Notes: a model not told the origin generated them from the sequence alone. A DNA stretch of 64,000 nucleotides from Candidatus Accumulibacter sp. 66-26 (GCA_001897745.1 MKUH01000008.1:1-64000), one strand, 5' to 3'; counted from the first letter of the stretch, positions 26,381-35,432 are shown. Translations and numbers: made by a program.

Positions 26381-26421
26381 GAGCGGTCGACAAGCTGTCC
26401 TAGCCGGCTAGTCGACCGCTC
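26381..26421 (-). terminator. Nested inverted repeat downstream of the flotillin gene
   Basis: Outer arms GAGCGGTCGAC (26381-26391) and GTCGACCGCTC (26411-26421) are perfect over 11 bp; the loop contains a second perfect 12-bp palindrome CTAGCCGGCTAG (26400-26411). It begins 13 bp after the flotillin stop codon (26435), so a termination or 3'-end role for the flotillin operon is plausible, though no T-run follows. Confidence 0.5.
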
Positions 26422-26434
26422 AGATATCCCGCAG

Positions 26435-28120
26435 TTACTGGCTGGACGCAACGAGCTCCGTTGCCGTTTCGCTTGTCGCCGAGGGGCGAATTTCGCTGCG
26501 TACGGCTTCGACCAGACCGTTCAGGTCGTTGCCCTTCATACCGATTTCGCCAAGCACCGCGTCCAGTATCGGCTGCTGGGCGCGATAGGCGAGTGCCGCT
26601 GCCACCGCCTGCTCGGCAAGATTGCCGCCGTTGCCGCCTGCGCCCCCCGCGACCGTCGCGGACCCCGTGCCATTGCGGTTGAGGCCATCGACCTGGATGA
26701 TCTTGATGCCATCGATCTTCTCCATCGGCTTGACCGAGGCTTCGATGATTCCAGGCAGGGCTTCGAGCAGCTTCATCTTGATCTGCATCGCGATCTGTCC
26801 GGCGTCGAGCGTGTTCAGCGCAGTGTTGCGCATTTCGATACCCTTTGCCTCCACGCTGTACTGTACCTGCTGCGCTTCGGCCTTGATCTTGACTGCCTCG
26901 GCTAGGTTCAGCGCCGCGTCTTTTTCGGCTTCCGCCGTGACCCGGATGCCGATGGCCTGCTGCTGGGCTTCCTGGTCAGCAGCGACCAGCGCGATCTGCT
27001 TTTCGCGTTCGGCAATGGCGACTTCGCGCGCGGTCTTGACCTGTTCCTCGGCGCGTGCCGCGAGGGCGCGTGCTTCGTTGGCCTGCTTTTCGGCTTCGGA
27101 CTGCGCTTTCGATTTTTCTGCGATCGAAATCAGTTTGTCCTGGTCGGCCAACGTGGTTCTTTTTTCCTGTTCGATCTTTGCCACCTGGACTTCGCGATCG
27201 GCTTCGATCTGGCGCTGGCGAATCGCCCGGCTCTTCTCGACTTCGGCTTCCTGGACCAGGCGCTCGGCGTCGATCTTGGCCTGCTGGGCTTCGCGCTCGC
27301 GCTGCGCCGTGATGCTGGCCACTTCCGCGGTTTGTTGCGCCTGGCGCGTAGCGACTTCCTGCTGCTGCTGCAAGGTCGCGAAAGTCTGATCCTTCTCGAT
27401 GGTGAGCTTGAGTTGCGTGGCCTCGAAGTTCTTCTGCGCGATAGCGACGGAAGTGTCCTGTTCTATCTCGTTGCGCTCCTTGGCGCGCTGCTGGGTTTGC
27501 TGGGTCAGCTTGGTGAGACCCTCGGCATCGAACGCGTTCTGGGCGTCGAAGAACTTGATCGGCGTTTGGTCGAGGCGGGTCAGGCTGACCGATTCGAGTT
27601 CGAGGCCGTTTTTCAGCAGGTCTTCGGAGACGGCGTTCTGCACTGCCTGGATGAAGTCGGCGCGCTTGTCGAGCAGTTGATGCATGCTCATCGACACGGC
27701 GGCGGCACGCAAGGCGTCGACAAATTTGTCCTCGACGAGCTCCTTCAGGGAGTCGGGATGCATCGTGCGTTGCCCAAGGGTCTGAGCTGCGTTGGCAACC
27801 CCCTCGACACTGGGGATGACGCGGACAAAGAAGGCCGCGACAGCATCGACGCGCAGGCGGTCCAGGGTGATCAGGCTGTCGGCGCCGGCGCGCGCCACCT
27901 CCAGCTTCAAGGTGTTCATGTTGATGTTGACGCACTCATGAAACACGGGAAGGACGATGGCGCCGCCATCCATGACGACCTTTTGTCCGCCGAGGCCGGT
28001 GCGGACGAAGGCGAGTTCCTTCGATGAGCGGCGGTACAGGCGCGAGAAGATCAAGCCGATCGCGAGAAGGCCGATCAGGGCGATCCCCGCGAGGATTGCG
28101 ATGCTGACTAACTGCTCCAT
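26435..28120 (-). CDS. yqiK: Flotillin-family (YqiK-like) membrane scaffold protein
   Basis: A 561-residue membrane-microdomain scaffold. N-terminal TM helix (about 6-26), then an SPFH/band-7 domain (about 35-205; GGAIVLPVFHECVNINMNTL), a long Ala/Glu/Gln-rich coiled coil (about 205-440) and a C-terminal flotillin domain with a Gly-rich patch (GGAGGNGGN). Closest in layout to E. coli YqiK. Downstream partner of the YqiJ-like gene (21 bp), as in the E. coli yqiJ-yqiK pair. Expected role: organising the inner membrane under stress. Confidence 0.9.
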   Translation of the reverse strand: MEQLVSIAILAGIALIGLLAIGLIFSRLYRRSSKELAFVRTGLGGQKVVMDGGAIVLPVFHECVNINMNTLKLEVARAGADSLITLDRLRVDAVAAFFVRVIPSVEGVANAAQTLGQRTMHPDSLKELVEDKFVDALRAAAVSMSMHQLLDKRADFIQAVQNAVSEDLLKNGLELESVSLTRLDQTPIKFFDAQNAFDAEGLTKLTQQTQQRAKERNEIEQDTSVAIAQKNFEATQLKLTIEKDQTFATLQQQQEVATRQAQQTAEVASITAQREREAQQAKIDAERLVQEAEVEKSRAIRQRQIEADREVQVAKIEQEKRTTLADQDKLISIAEKSKAQSEAEKQANEARALAARAEEQVKTAREVAIAEREKQIALVAADQEAQQQAIGIRVTAEAEKDAALNLAEAVKIKAEAQQVQYSVEAKGIEMRNTALNTLDAGQIAMQIKMKLLEALPGIIEASVKPMEKIDGIKIIQVDGLNRNGTGSATVAGGAGGNGGNLAEQAVAAALAYRAQQPILDAVLGEIGMKGNDLNGLVEAVRSEIRPSATSETATELVASSQ

Positions 28121-28141
28121 TTGTATTGTTCTCCCTTGGTT

Positions 28142-28777
28142 TTAAAGTAGGTCGGGGCGCGGGTTCGCGATGGCCTGAAAGCGCGAACCGGATACCTGCC
28201 TGACCAGCAGTACCGACTCGCCGGGGCCGAAGCTGCGCTCCGGAGCGTCGGGCTCCACATGGACGTAAAGCGTTTGCCCGTGCTCGTTCTTGACGCGCGC
28301 CTCGGCCGGGTAGTTGGTGCGTGCGGTGCCATTCACGATCACTGCGATGCGGCCGACCAGCGTTTCGAGCAGGACCGCCGTCGTTTCGTCGCGCGGCGTG
28401 ATGCGGGCGATTCCCGTGCCGAGCACGCGAACGACGGGCAAGGCGCCGACGAAGGCGACCGGGGCCGCCAGAATGGCGGGAAGGTAGAAGCCGAACAGGC
28501 CTTTGCTCAAGGCTGCGATGGCGTAGCCGAGCATCGTGAATGCGGTGAGCAAGGTCACCAGAAGTACGAGGATCGGCACTTTCCCCACGTGCAACCAGCC
28601 CAGCCATGCCTCGGAGGCGCCGGCCCCGACGCTCGCGTCGGGCAGCAACTGGTCGAGCCAGCCAGAAAAGGTGTGGCCGATCAGCAGGCCGCTTCCTTCG
28701 ATGATCGCGATCGCGATTATCAGGATCAGCGATACCGAGAACGGCCAGGATTCCGGGGCGAGAATCAGCTCCATCAT
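28142..28777 (-). CDS. yqiJ: YqiJ-like membrane protein with OB-fold (NfeD-like) domain
   Basis: A 211-residue inner-membrane protein: N-terminal TM (PFSVSLILIIAIAIIEGSGLL), two to three more helices (about 65-115), and a C-terminal OB-fold-like domain (VGRIAVIVNGTARTNYPAEARVKNE...). NfeD/YqiJ proteins pair with flotillins, here directly upstream of one. Two adjacent ATGs are possible (28777, 28774); GGAG spacing slightly favours the second. Third gene of the four-gene leftward cluster. Confidence 0.85.
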   Translation of the reverse strand: MMELILAPESWPFSVSLILIIAIAIIEGSGLLIGHTFSGWLDQLLPDASVGAGASEAWLGWLHVGKVPILVLLVTLLTAFTMLGYAIAALSKGLFGFYLPAILAAPVAFVGALPVVRVLGTGIARITPRDETTAVLLETLVGRIAVIVNGTARTNYPAEARVKNEHGQTLYVHVEPDAPERSFGPGESVLLVRQVSGSRFQAIANPRPDLL

Positions 28778-28790
28778 CGCTCCGCCGTCG

Positions 28791-29462
28791 TCATTCCTGC
28801 ACCCGCGTGGCCTTGGCCGCAGCCAGCCGTTCAGCGATGCGGTTGCTGCGCTGCATCTCCGCCAGTTCCTTGAGCTTGCCGGCGTCGTTTTTAACGCCGC
28901 TGAAAACGGCTGCGGTTCCGGTCTGTCTGGATAGCACGCGGCCGAACGAGGATTCGGCCTCCTCGACTCGCGCCTGGCGGCTCGACGCGCTGCTGGTTCC
29001 GGGGGCGGCGGCTTCGGCGGCCAGCGTCGTCTGGTAGTCGGTCAGGGTCTGTTCGAGTTCCCGTTTCTTCGCGTTGAGCGCGACGATGAAGGATTCCAGT
29101 TCCTTGGCCCGCTCGGACTGCTCGTCCAGCGATTTTTCCAGTACGGGCAGGAGGTCTTCGATGTCCGTCTGGCGGCCGATGGCCGCAGCCGCCAGATCGT
29201 CACGTGCCTCGGCGATAGCGATCTCGATCTGTTCGTCGAGTTTGACGTGTTCGGTGTTGAGCTTCGCGATATGGGAAAGAAGCAAGTGCTTGCCGGCTTC
29301 GGCTTTGCCGAGGTCGCCTCTGACTTCGCCGATCACCTTGTCGATCTCGCGGATCGATTGCGCCATCACGGCATCCGGAGCGAGGTTTTCTGCCTTGTCG
29401 AGCAGCGCGTGGGCGCCGCCGGCGATGATTCGAGATACGCGCGTTGCGATGGCGTCAGGCAT
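28791..29462 (-). CDS. PspA/IM30 family protein
   Basis: A 223-residue, almost wholly helical coiled-coil protein. The start at 29462 gives MPDAIATRVSRIIAGGAHALLDKAENLAPDAV..., the amphipathic membrane-contact helix and the IREIDKVIGEVRGDL pattern of PspA/YjfJ proteins. PspA-type proteins form membrane-associated oligomers that protect a damaged inner membrane. It overlaps the upstream ribbon-helix-helix gene by 8 bp and precedes the YqiJ-like gene by 13 bp. No pspF, pspB or pspC genes are here, so control differs from the enterobacterial Psp system. Confidence 0.85.
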   Translation of the reverse strand: MPDAIATRVSRIIAGGAHALLDKAENLAPDAVMAQSIREIDKVIGEVRGDLGKAEAGKHLLLSHIAKLNTEHVKLDEQIEIAIAEARDDLAAAAIGRQTDIEDLLPVLEKSLDEQSERAKELESFIVALNAKKRELEQTLTDYQTTLAAEAAAPGTSSASSRQARVEEAESSFGRVLSRQTGTAAVFSGVKNDAGKLKELAEMQRSNRIAERLAAAKATRVQE

Positions 29463-29970
29463 TTTGTGTTTCCTTCCCGCTTTTGGTTGAAATGATGTTT
29501 GCAAGCTCGATGATATCCGGCAAGTAGCCGTCGAGCACCTTCTTGTCATATGCCGAGAGGGTCGATGTGACGGCGCTGCGCAAGAGCGCGGTGAGCAACA
29601 GCAGGCTCTGCTGGGTCAGAACGGCCTCGGCTTCGGTCGCATCCTGCTCCGCGCGATCGCCCGTGAGACGGGAGGAGGCCAGCGTTGCCATGATTTGCGG
29701 CGCCCATTCGGCGACCGTTCTCACGATGTCGGAATGCGTTCGCGTTTTGCGCTCGAATGCGGTGACTGCATCGACGAATGGCTGGGTGAGTCCGCGCATC
29801 CAGCTTGCACATAGTTCTGGGTCGCGCATGCGGCTTTCCTGCTCGCGTGCTTTCGCGAGGAGCGCCCGTAGCCTTTCGCTGGGTGTTCTGGCCCCCGGCT
29901 CCTGCAGTGCCAGCAGCCACTGGAAGTCCTCGTCCGACATTCGAACGGAGACTGTCTGCATCTGTCCCAT
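29455..29970 (-). CDS. Ribbon-helix-helix-like protein, likely cluster regulator
   Basis: A 171-residue protein. Residues about 1-45 fit a ribbon-helix-helix DNA-binding fold (MQTVSVRMSDEDFQWLL, then TPSERLRALLAKA). The remaining about 120 residues are helical and unassigned (LCASWMRGLTQPFVDAV..., LLLLTALLRSAVTSTLSAYD). The ATG at 29970 has AGGAG eight nt upstream; longer upstream frames overlap the promoter. First gene of the flotillin cluster, 44 bp from a palindrome that covers the predicted transcription start, so autoregulation is likely (inference). Confidence 0.75.
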   Translation of the reverse strand: MGQMQTVSVRMSDEDFQWLLALQEPGARTPSERLRALLAKAREQESRMRDPELCASWMRGLTQPFVDAVTAFERKTRTHSDIVRTVAEWAPQIMATLASSRLTGDRAEQDATEAEAVLTQQSLLLLTALLRSAVTSTLSAYDKKVLDGYLPDIIELANIISTKSGKETQNA

Positions 29971-30013
29971 GGGCAAGCTCCTGTCTGTCTGCTGAGGGCG
30001 TTCGTAATGAAAC

Positions 30014-30029
30014 GCATACATGTGTATGC
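30014..30029 (-). promoter_or_regulatory. Operator-like palindrome of the flotillin cluster
   Basis: GCATACA-TG-TGTATGC, perfect 7-bp arms. It begins 2 bp downstream of the -10 hexamer, covering the predicted transcription start, an ideal position for a repressor. The first gene of the operon encodes a ribbon-helix-helix-like protein, a class that binds short palindromes of this kind. Confidence 0.7.
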
Positions 30030-30031
30030 AA

Positions 30032-30060
30032 ATGCTATGTGCGTAACGCGGATATGTCAA
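30032..30060 (-). promoter_or_regulatory. Sigma-70-type promoter of the flotillin/PspA cluster
   Basis: Leftward: perfect -35 TTGACA (30060-30055), 17-bp spacer, -10 TAGCAT (30037-30032; four of six). One of the best promoter matches in the window. Confidence 0.75.
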
Positions 30061-30500
30061 CGGTATTTGCGCCTGCTTTCCCGGGCGGCCATCGCGGCGA
30101 GACCGCGCGGGGAGGGGGGGCTCGTGAAGGCACGGTAGGCTGGGGTTGCAGCGCGTCACTGGCGTCGAATACGGTTTGTCATGCTGGGCGCCGTGGCTGA
30201 TGCCGGGGCGCAGATGTGCTACGTTGAACCCGTCTTGAATCCGACCCGGAGCCGCCCATGAGCGCCGCGGCCATCAGCCTGCCCGGTGCCTTGAAGGCAC
30301 GCCTTGCCGAGGCAGTTGGCGTACTCGAAAGTAACCCGTCGATCGGACGTCCAGCCGGTAACGCCAGACCTGGGCTGGCGATCGGGCACCGCCACGACGT
30401 TCGATGGCGCTTCCCGAGTCTTGCGGCTTTCGGGAAGGAAGTTGTTGTTGCGTAGTCTTCTGAAGCAAGGGCAAGGCGTGCCATTCACCAAGGAGAAATC

Positions 30501-31328
30501 ATGAACGAACACTTCCAGTCCCTCGATCAGGTCAAGGCGTCGGCGATCGACATGGTCATCAAGTTCGGGCCGAAGTTCGTGGTGGCGCTGCTCATCCTGG
30601 CGGCGGGCTATTTCGTCGGGCGCTGGGTGGCCGGCATCCTCGACCGCCTGTTGGTGCGCTTGAGTCTGGAGGCGCCGATCCGTTCGCTCTTGGTGCGCGT
30701 GACGCACGTCCTGGTACTTGGCCTGTTCGCCATCATGGCGCTGCAGAATCTCGGGGTCGAGCTGCTGCCGCTGGTCGCCGGCCTCGGCGTGGCGGGCGCC
30801 GGGGTCGCGCTGGCGATGCAGGGCATCCTCGGCAACGTCGCCGCCGGGCTGACGATCATCTTCACGCACCCCTTCCACGTCGGCGACTACCTCTCGATCG
30901 GCGACGAAGAGGGCGAGGTGCTCGACGTCAGCCTGTTCAGCACGACGCTCGGGCACACCGACCGCTCGAAGGTGATCATCCCGAACCGCAAGATCGTCGG
31001 CGAAATCCTGCACAACTACGGGAAGATCCGGCAGCTCGACCTGGCCGTCGGCGTTTCCTACGACACCGACGTGAATGCCGCCCTGCGCGTCATCGATGAA
31101 GTCCTGCGCGCCAATCCGCGCGTGCTGGCGGACCCGGCGCCGGTCGTCGGGGTCCGGCGGCTCGCCGATTACCGCGTCGCCATCGGAATCAATCCGTGGG
31201 TCAAGGTTCCCGACTACGTCGCCGCATGCAACGAAATCAACCAGGCGGTGCTCGAAACCTTCCGCGCGCGCGACATCGCGATTCCGTTGCCGCAGCAGGA
31301 GGTGCGCATGCTCGGCGCGATCGCCTGA
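30501..31328 (+). CDS. mscS: Small-conductance mechanosensitive channel MscS
   Basis: A 275-residue inner-membrane channel that opens on hypo-osmotic shock. TM1-TM2 (FVVALLILAAGYFVGRWVAG; VLVLGLFAIMALQNLG), pore helix TM3 with the Gly/Ala packing pattern GLGVAGAGVALAMQGILGN, then the beta-domain (FTHPFHVGDYLSIGDEEGEV, IPNRKIVGEILHNY) and alpha/beta C-terminus. Length matches E. coli MscS. AAGGAGA lies seven nt upstream of the ATG. Confidence 0.95.
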   Translation: MNEHFQSLDQVKASAIDMVIKFGPKFVVALLILAAGYFVGRWVAGILDRLLVRLSLEAPIRSLLVRVTHVLVLGLFAIMALQNLGVELLPLVAGLGVAGAGVALAMQGILGNVAAGLTIIFTHPFHVGDYLSIGDEEGEVLDVSLFSTTLGHTDRSKVIIPNRKIVGEILHNYGKIRQLDLAVGVSYDTDVNAALRVIDEVLRANPRVLADPAPVVGVRRLADYRVAIGINPWVKVPDYVAACNEINQAVLETFRARDIAIPLPQQEVRMLGAIA

Positions 31329-31344
31329 GTTCGTCCCGAGGTTT

Positions 31345-31366
31345 GCCGGTGCATCGTTGCGCCGGC
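31345..31366. terminator. Hairpin between mscS and the MFS gene
   Basis: Stem GCCGGTGCA/TGCGCCGGC (one G-T wobble) with loop TCGT, between two convergent stops. No T-run, so termination strength is unclear. Confidence 0.4.
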
Positions 31367-31379
31367 GGGTGGGGCGGAT

Positions 31380-32564
31380 TTAGGGCGCCGGCGGTGCGCC
31401 GGGGCGCCGCCACAGCGGCGCCAGCCCGGCGAGGCCGAGCAGCGGTCCGGGCAGCAGTAGCCAGGCAATGGACAGTCCCCAGGTGTCGAGCAGGCGCGTC
31501 GCCAGCGCGATGGCGGCGACCGTGATGGCGAAGCCGAGCGAGTTCTGGATCGCCAGCGCGCTGCCGACGATTTCCGGCGGACAGGCTTTCGCCGAGAGCG
31601 CCGAGAATTGCGGCGAGTCGGCGACGACGCTGGCGCCCCAGAGCAGCAGCACGGCGAAAATCAGCGCGGCCGGGGCGCCGCCGAGCAGCGGGAAGACGAG
31701 GCAGCAGGCGGCCGACACGGCGAGCGCGACGGCGGCGACGCGGGCGCTGCCGAAACGGCCGCTGAGCTGGCCGCCGAGCACGCAGCCGAGCGCACCGACG
31801 CCGATTGCCGCGAAGGACAGCGTGGCGACGCCGGCGCCGAGCGCCTCGGGCAGCCCGGCGCGGACGATCAGCATCGGCACCAGCGTCCACATCGCGTACA
31901 GCTCCCACATGTGGCCGAAGTAGCCGAGCGCCGCGGCGCGGAAGTCGGGAATCGCGAAGGCGCTGAAGACGCCGCCGAGCGAGAGGTGTGCCGCGCCGGT
32001 ACACCGTTTCAGATGCGGCCCATCTCCGAGGCGCAGGACCAGCAGCGCGGCGACGACGGCGAGCGCCGAGGCGGCGAGGATGGGCGCCTGCCACGGCCAG
32101 GCCGCGCCGAGCGCGCGGATGCCCTGCGGCAGCGCGGTGCCCAGCGTCAGCATGCCGACCAGCCAGGCCAGCGCCTTGCCGGCGCGCTGCGGCTCCCAGC
32201 CGACGATCAGCTTCATGCCGAGCGGGTAGACGCCGGCCAGCGCGACGCCGACGAGAAAACGCCAGGCGAGGCCCGAGGACACGTCGCTCGCCAGCCCGGC
32301 GAAGGCGGCGTTGGCGGTGGCGCCGAGGAGCGCGCAGGCGGCGAAGATGCGGCTCGCCGGAAAACGGTCGGCGAGACCGCTGACGGCGAAGACGAGCGTG
32401 CCGAGGATGAAGCCGAGCTGCGTGGCGTTGGTCAGCCAGCCGATCTCGGCGGGGCCGGCGCCCCACTGCCGCATCAGGTCGTCGGCGGCGCTGTTGGCGG
32501 AAAACCAGAGCGAGGTGCCGAACAGCTGGGCGATGACGACGATGGCAATCGGGGCGCGGCGCAT
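31380..32564 (-). CDS. MFS transporter
   Basis: A 394-residue, 12-helix major facilitator. N-terminal [17 protein letters not shown] and the loop [12 protein letters not shown] (degenerate motif A) are visible; helices alternate with short loops throughout. Substrate not predictable; the family includes many poorly characterised exporters and sugar or nitrate-type carriers. AAGGA six nt upstream of the ATG. Lies downstream of glnS (61 bp) on the same strand but is probably unrelated in function. Confidence 0.85.
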   Translation of the reverse strand: MRRAPIAIVVIAQLFGTSLWFSANSAADDLMRQWGAGPAEIGWLTNATQLGFILGTLVFAVSGLADRFPASRIFAACALLGATANAAFAGLASDVSSGLAWRFLVGVALAGVYPLGMKLIVGWEPQRAGKALAWLVGMLTLGTALPQGIRALGAAWPWQAPILAASALAVVAALLVLRLGDGPHLKRCTGAAHLSLGGVFSAFAIPDFRAAALGYFGHMWELYAMWTLVPMLIVRAGLPEALGAGVATLSFAAIGVGALGCVLGGQLSGRFGSARVAAVALAVSAACCLVFPLLGGAPAALIFAVLLLWGASVVADSPQFSALSAKACPPEIVGSALAIQNSLGFAITVAAIALATRLLDTWGLSIAWLLLPGPLLGLAGLAPLWRRPGAPPAP

Positions 32565-32625
32565 CGTCGTCCTTTCCGGCGGGTCGGGCCGCTGATGCGT
32601 CCGTTTCGTCCGCTTACTTGGCCGC

Positions 32626-34440
32626 TTACTTGGCCGGTTTCGCCGACCAGGAATCCTTCAGCGTCACGGCGCGGTTGAACACCGGCGCGCCCGGCCGCGA
32701 GTCGACGCGGTCGGCGGCGAAGTAGCCGTGGCGTTCGAACTGGAAGCGTTCTTCGGGCGTGGCGTTCTTCAGCGCCGGTTCGAGCATGGCGGTGATCACC
32801 GTCTTCGACGCCGGGTTGAGGTCGTCGAGGAAATCGCGCTCCAGTTCCGGCGCGTCGCCCTCGCGGCGGGCGCCCGGCGCGGCGACGGCGAACAGCCGGT
32901 CGTAGAGGCGCACCTCGGCCGGGTAGGCGTGCGCCGCCGAGACCCAGTGCAGGTTGCCCTTGACCTTGACGCTGTCGGCGCCCGGCGTTCCCGACTTGGT
33001 CTCCGGCAGGTAGGTGCAATGCACGGCGGTCACCTTGTCGTCCGCGTCCTTGTCGCAGCCGGTGCATTCGACGACGTAGCCGTAGCGCAGGCGCGCCTTG
33101 TTGCCCGGGAAGAGGCGGCGGAAGCCCTTTTCAGGCACTTCCTGGAAGTCCTCGGCCTCGATCCACAGTTCGCGGCCGAAGGGCATGCTGCGCTCGCCCT
33201 GCTCCGGGTGCAGCGGGTGGTTGGGCGCGTGGCAGTCCTCGAACTGGCCTTCCGGGTAGTTGTCGATGATCAGCTTGAGCGGATCGAGCACGGCGACCCG
33301 GCGCGGGTCGGATTCGTTCATCACTTCGCGCTGCGCGTCCTCGAACAGCGCGTAGTCGATCAGCGAATCGTTCTTCGAGACGCCGATGCGCTCGGCGAAC
33401 AGGCGGAAGCCGTCGGCCGAGTAGCCGCGCCGGCGCGCGCCGACCAGCGTCGGCATGCGCGGATCGTCCCAGCCCTCGACGTGTTTTTCGTCGACGAGCT
33501 GGATCAGCTTGCGCTTGGAGAGCACGACGTAGGTCAGGTTCAGGCGCGAGAACTCGATCTGCTGCGGCAGCGGGCGCTGCAGCAGGCCGCCCTCGGCCAG
33601 GCGTTCGAGCAGCCAGTCGTAGAACGGGCGCTGGTCCTCGAATTCGAGCGTGCAGATCGAGTGCGTGATGCATTCGAGCGCGTCCTCGATCGGGTGCGCG
33701 AAGGTGTACATCGGATAGACGCACCACTTGTCGCCGGTGTTGTGGTGCGTCGCGTGGCGGATGCGGTAGATCGCCGGATCGCGCAGGTTGATGTTGGGCG
33801 AGGCCATGTCGATCTTCGCGCGCAGGATGTGCGCGCCGTCGGCGAACTCGCCGGCGCGCATGCGGCGGAAGAGGTCGAGGTTCTCCTCGACGCCGCGCGC
33901 GCGGTACGGACTGTCCTTGCCCGGCTGCGTCAGCGTGCCGCGCGTGGCGCGCATTTCCTCGGCGTTCTGGCTGTCGACGTAGGCGTGGCCGGCCTGGATC
34001 AGGTATTCGGCGAACTGCGCCATCCAGTCGAAATAGTTCGAGGCGTAGTAGAGGTTGCTTTCGCCGGCGCCGTGCTCCCACGAGCAGCCGAGCCACTTCA
34101 CGCCGTCGACGATCGAGTCGACGTACTCCTGCTCCTCCTTCTCCGGGTTGGTGTCGTCGAAGCGCAGATGGCAGCGGCCGCCGTATTGCTGCGCGAGGCC
34201 GAAGTTGAGCAGGATCGACTTGGCGTGGCCGAAGTGCAGGTAGCCGTTCGGCTCCGGCGGGAAGCGCGTGCGGATCTTCGCCGCGTCGAGCGGCGCGCCG
34301 GCGTGTTCGGCGGCCGGGCCGGGTTGGCCGGCCCAGCGGCGCTGGGCGTGCTTGCCGGCGGCCAGATCGGTTTCGACGATGCTGCGGATGAAGTTGGCGG
34401 CCGGTGCGGTTGCGGCGTGGTCTTTCGGTGCGTTGCTCAC
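32626..34440 (-). CDS. glnS: Glutaminyl-tRNA synthetase
   Basis: Charges tRNA-Gln. The 604-residue class I synthetase has the HIGH-type motif [12 protein letters not shown] (residue about 64), [17 protein letters not shown], and the KMSKS-type VLSKRKL; the C-terminal anticodon-binding beta-barrels follow. It is about 50 residues longer than E. coli GlnS, mostly from the N-terminal insertion [20 protein letters not shown] before the Rossmann fold. Start is a GTG at 34440 with AAGGA seven nt upstream. Presence of GlnS suggests direct glutaminylation rather than only the GatCAB route. Confidence 0.96.
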   Translation of the reverse strand: MSNAPKDHAATAPAANFIRSIVETDLAAGKHAQRRWAGQPGPAAEHAGAPLDAAKIRTRFPPEPNGYLHFGHAKSILLNFGLAQQYGGRCHLRFDDTNPEKEEQEYVDSIVDGVKWLGCSWEHGAGESNLYYASNYFDWMAQFAEYLIQAGHAYVDSQNAEEMRATRGTLTQPGKDSPYRARGVEENLDLFRRMRAGEFADGAHILRAKIDMASPNINLRDPAIYRIRHATHHNTGDKWCVYPMYTFAHPIEDALECITHSICTLEFEDQRPFYDWLLERLAEGGLLQRPLPQQIEFSRLNLTYVVLSKRKLIQLVDEKHVEGWDDPRMPTLVGARRRGYSADGFRLFAERIGVSKNDSLIDYALFEDAQREVMNESDPRRVAVLDPLKLIIDNYPEGQFEDCHAPNHPLHPEQGERSMPFGRELWIEAEDFQEVPEKGFRRLFPGNKARLRYGYVVECTGCDKDADDKVTAVHCTYLPETKSGTPGADSVKVKGNLHWVSAAHAYPAEVRLYDRLFAVAAPGARREGDAPELERDFLDDLNPASKTVITAMLEPALKNATPEERFQFERHGYFAADRVDSRPGAPVFNRAVTLKDSWSAKPAK

Positions 34441-34535
34441 GACGGGATCCTTGATTCCAGAAGCCTTGCATTTTAACCGGGCGACGCCGCAAAACCGCTA
34501 AAATTCACGCTTTATCGCACGGGCATGGAACCGGT

Positions 34536-34925
34536 ATGAACCTCGCTGCTTTTTTCGCGATCGGCGCGGGCGCCGCGCTCGGCGCCTGGTCGCGCTGGGG
34601 GCTTGGCCTGCTGCTCAACCCGCTGCTGGTCGCCGTGCCGCTCGGCACGCTGGCCGCCAATCTGATCGGCGGCTATCTGATCGGCGTCGCGCTCGGCGCC
34701 TTCCACCAGTACGCGCACCTCGCGCCGGAACTGAAGCTTTTCATCATTACCGGCTTTCTCGGCGGCCTGACCACTTTTTCCAGTTTTTCCGGCGAGGTCA
34801 TGGAGCGCTTCCTGGCGCAGCAGTACGCCTGGGCCTTCTCGGCCATCGGCCTGCACCTCTTCGGCTCGCTGGCGATGACCTGGCTCGGCCTGCTCACGGT
34901 CGGCGTGCATAAGGTCTGGCCCTGA
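34536..34925 (+). CDS. crcB: Fluoride ion channel CrcB/Fluc
   Basis: A 129-residue, four-helix fluoride channel working as an antiparallel dual-topology dimer. Conserved elements: GAALGAWSRWGLG, TLAANLIGGYLIG (pore Asn) and GFLGGLTTFSSFSGE (Na+ site and Phe-box). Divergent from glnS. I looked for a fluoride riboswitch in the 95-bp leader and did not find the conserved elements; a TAAAAT -10-like box (34498-34503) is present. Confidence 0.94.
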   Translation: MNLAAFFAIGAGAALGAWSRWGLGLLLNPLLVAVPLGTLAANLIGGYLIGVALGAFHQYAHLAPELKLFIITGFLGGLTTFSSFSGEVMERFLAQQYAWAFSAIGLHLFGSLAMTWLGLLTVGVHKVWP

Positions 34926-35039
34926 GACGCATGCCGTTCGCGGCGCGTTCATGAAAGGCGCGCCCCGCTACGCCCCGGTTTCGCGGTTTGGCTGCGGCGC
35001 CGGGCCGTCTCGGGCAAAGCGCCGCCGCGTCGCACGCGT

Positions 35040-35432
35040 TCAGCGCAGCGGCGGCCAGCCGCTCACGACCGCGATGCCGCCGATCAGCAGCAAGGCTACG
35101 ACCAGCCAGCGCAGGCGGCGGCGCAGGGCGTCGATGCGCTCGATCAGCTGCGCGTTCTGCTCGGCCAGCGCCTTGATCAGTTCGGAGGAGGCGACCATCT
35201 GATTCTCCAGCTCGCCCGCCGTCGCCTCCAGCGCGGCCAGGCGCGCTTCGAGGGCGGCGCGGCTGTGCGGTTCGGGCGGCGGCACCGCCTGCGTTCCGTC
35301 GTCGTGCGCCGGCGGCGATTTCTTGGCGACCGCCTTCCATAGTTTCTTGGCCCCTTCGGCCACTTTGGGCGCGTTGCGCACCACCTCGGACCAGGGGACG
35401 CTCTGCAATACGGTCAGCCACGGAATCGGCAT
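35040..35432 (-). CDS. Hypothetical coiled-coil protein with C-terminal membrane anchor
   Basis: A 130-residue protein: N-terminal amphipathic part (VPWSEVVRNAPKVAEGAKKLWKAV), Pro-rich linker, a Leu/Ala/Glu coiled coil (about 55-105, LEARLAALEATAGELENQMV), then a single C-terminal TM helix (LRWLVVALLLIGGIAVVSGW). Tail-anchored topology with the bulk in the cytoplasm is likely. I know similar small proteins in betaproteobacteria but no function. Convergent with crcB. Confidence 0.7.
   Translation of the reverse strand: MPIPWLTVLQSVPWSEVVRNAPKVAEGAKKLWKAVAKKSPPAHDDGTQAVPPPEPHSRAALEARLAALEATAGELENQMVASSELIKALAEQNAQLIERIDALRRRLRWLVVALLLIGGIAVVSGWPPLR

Larger units (their letters stand above)
25902..26434. 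other. Intergenic region, no gene seen
   Basis: A 533-bp gap between pyrF and the flotillin gene with only short, unsupported frames. It contains three degenerate 12-bp units at 25929-25964 and, next to the flotillin stop, a nested palindrome (26381-26421). It must hold the pyrF promoter (leftward) and the 3' end of the flotillin transcript upstream. Confidence 0.6.
29971..30500. other. Divergent intergenic region between the flotillin cluster and mscS
   Basis: Contains the leftward promoter/operator of the flotillin cluster (30014-30060). The rest (about 30070-30480) holds no confident gene. A 65-codon frame at 30258-30455 includes a stretch (EAVGVLESNPSIGRPA) vaguely like ParE/RelE toxins and may be a decayed remnant. 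Confidence 0.55.

Noticed and set aside
32728-34476. 582-codon frame antisense to glnS
   Set aside because: Mirror of the synthetase codon usage; no domain; glnS is unambiguous on the other strand.
34441-34535. Fluoride riboswitch upstream of crcB
   Set aside because: The conserved crcB-motif elements and pseudoknot segments are not visible in the 95-bp leader.
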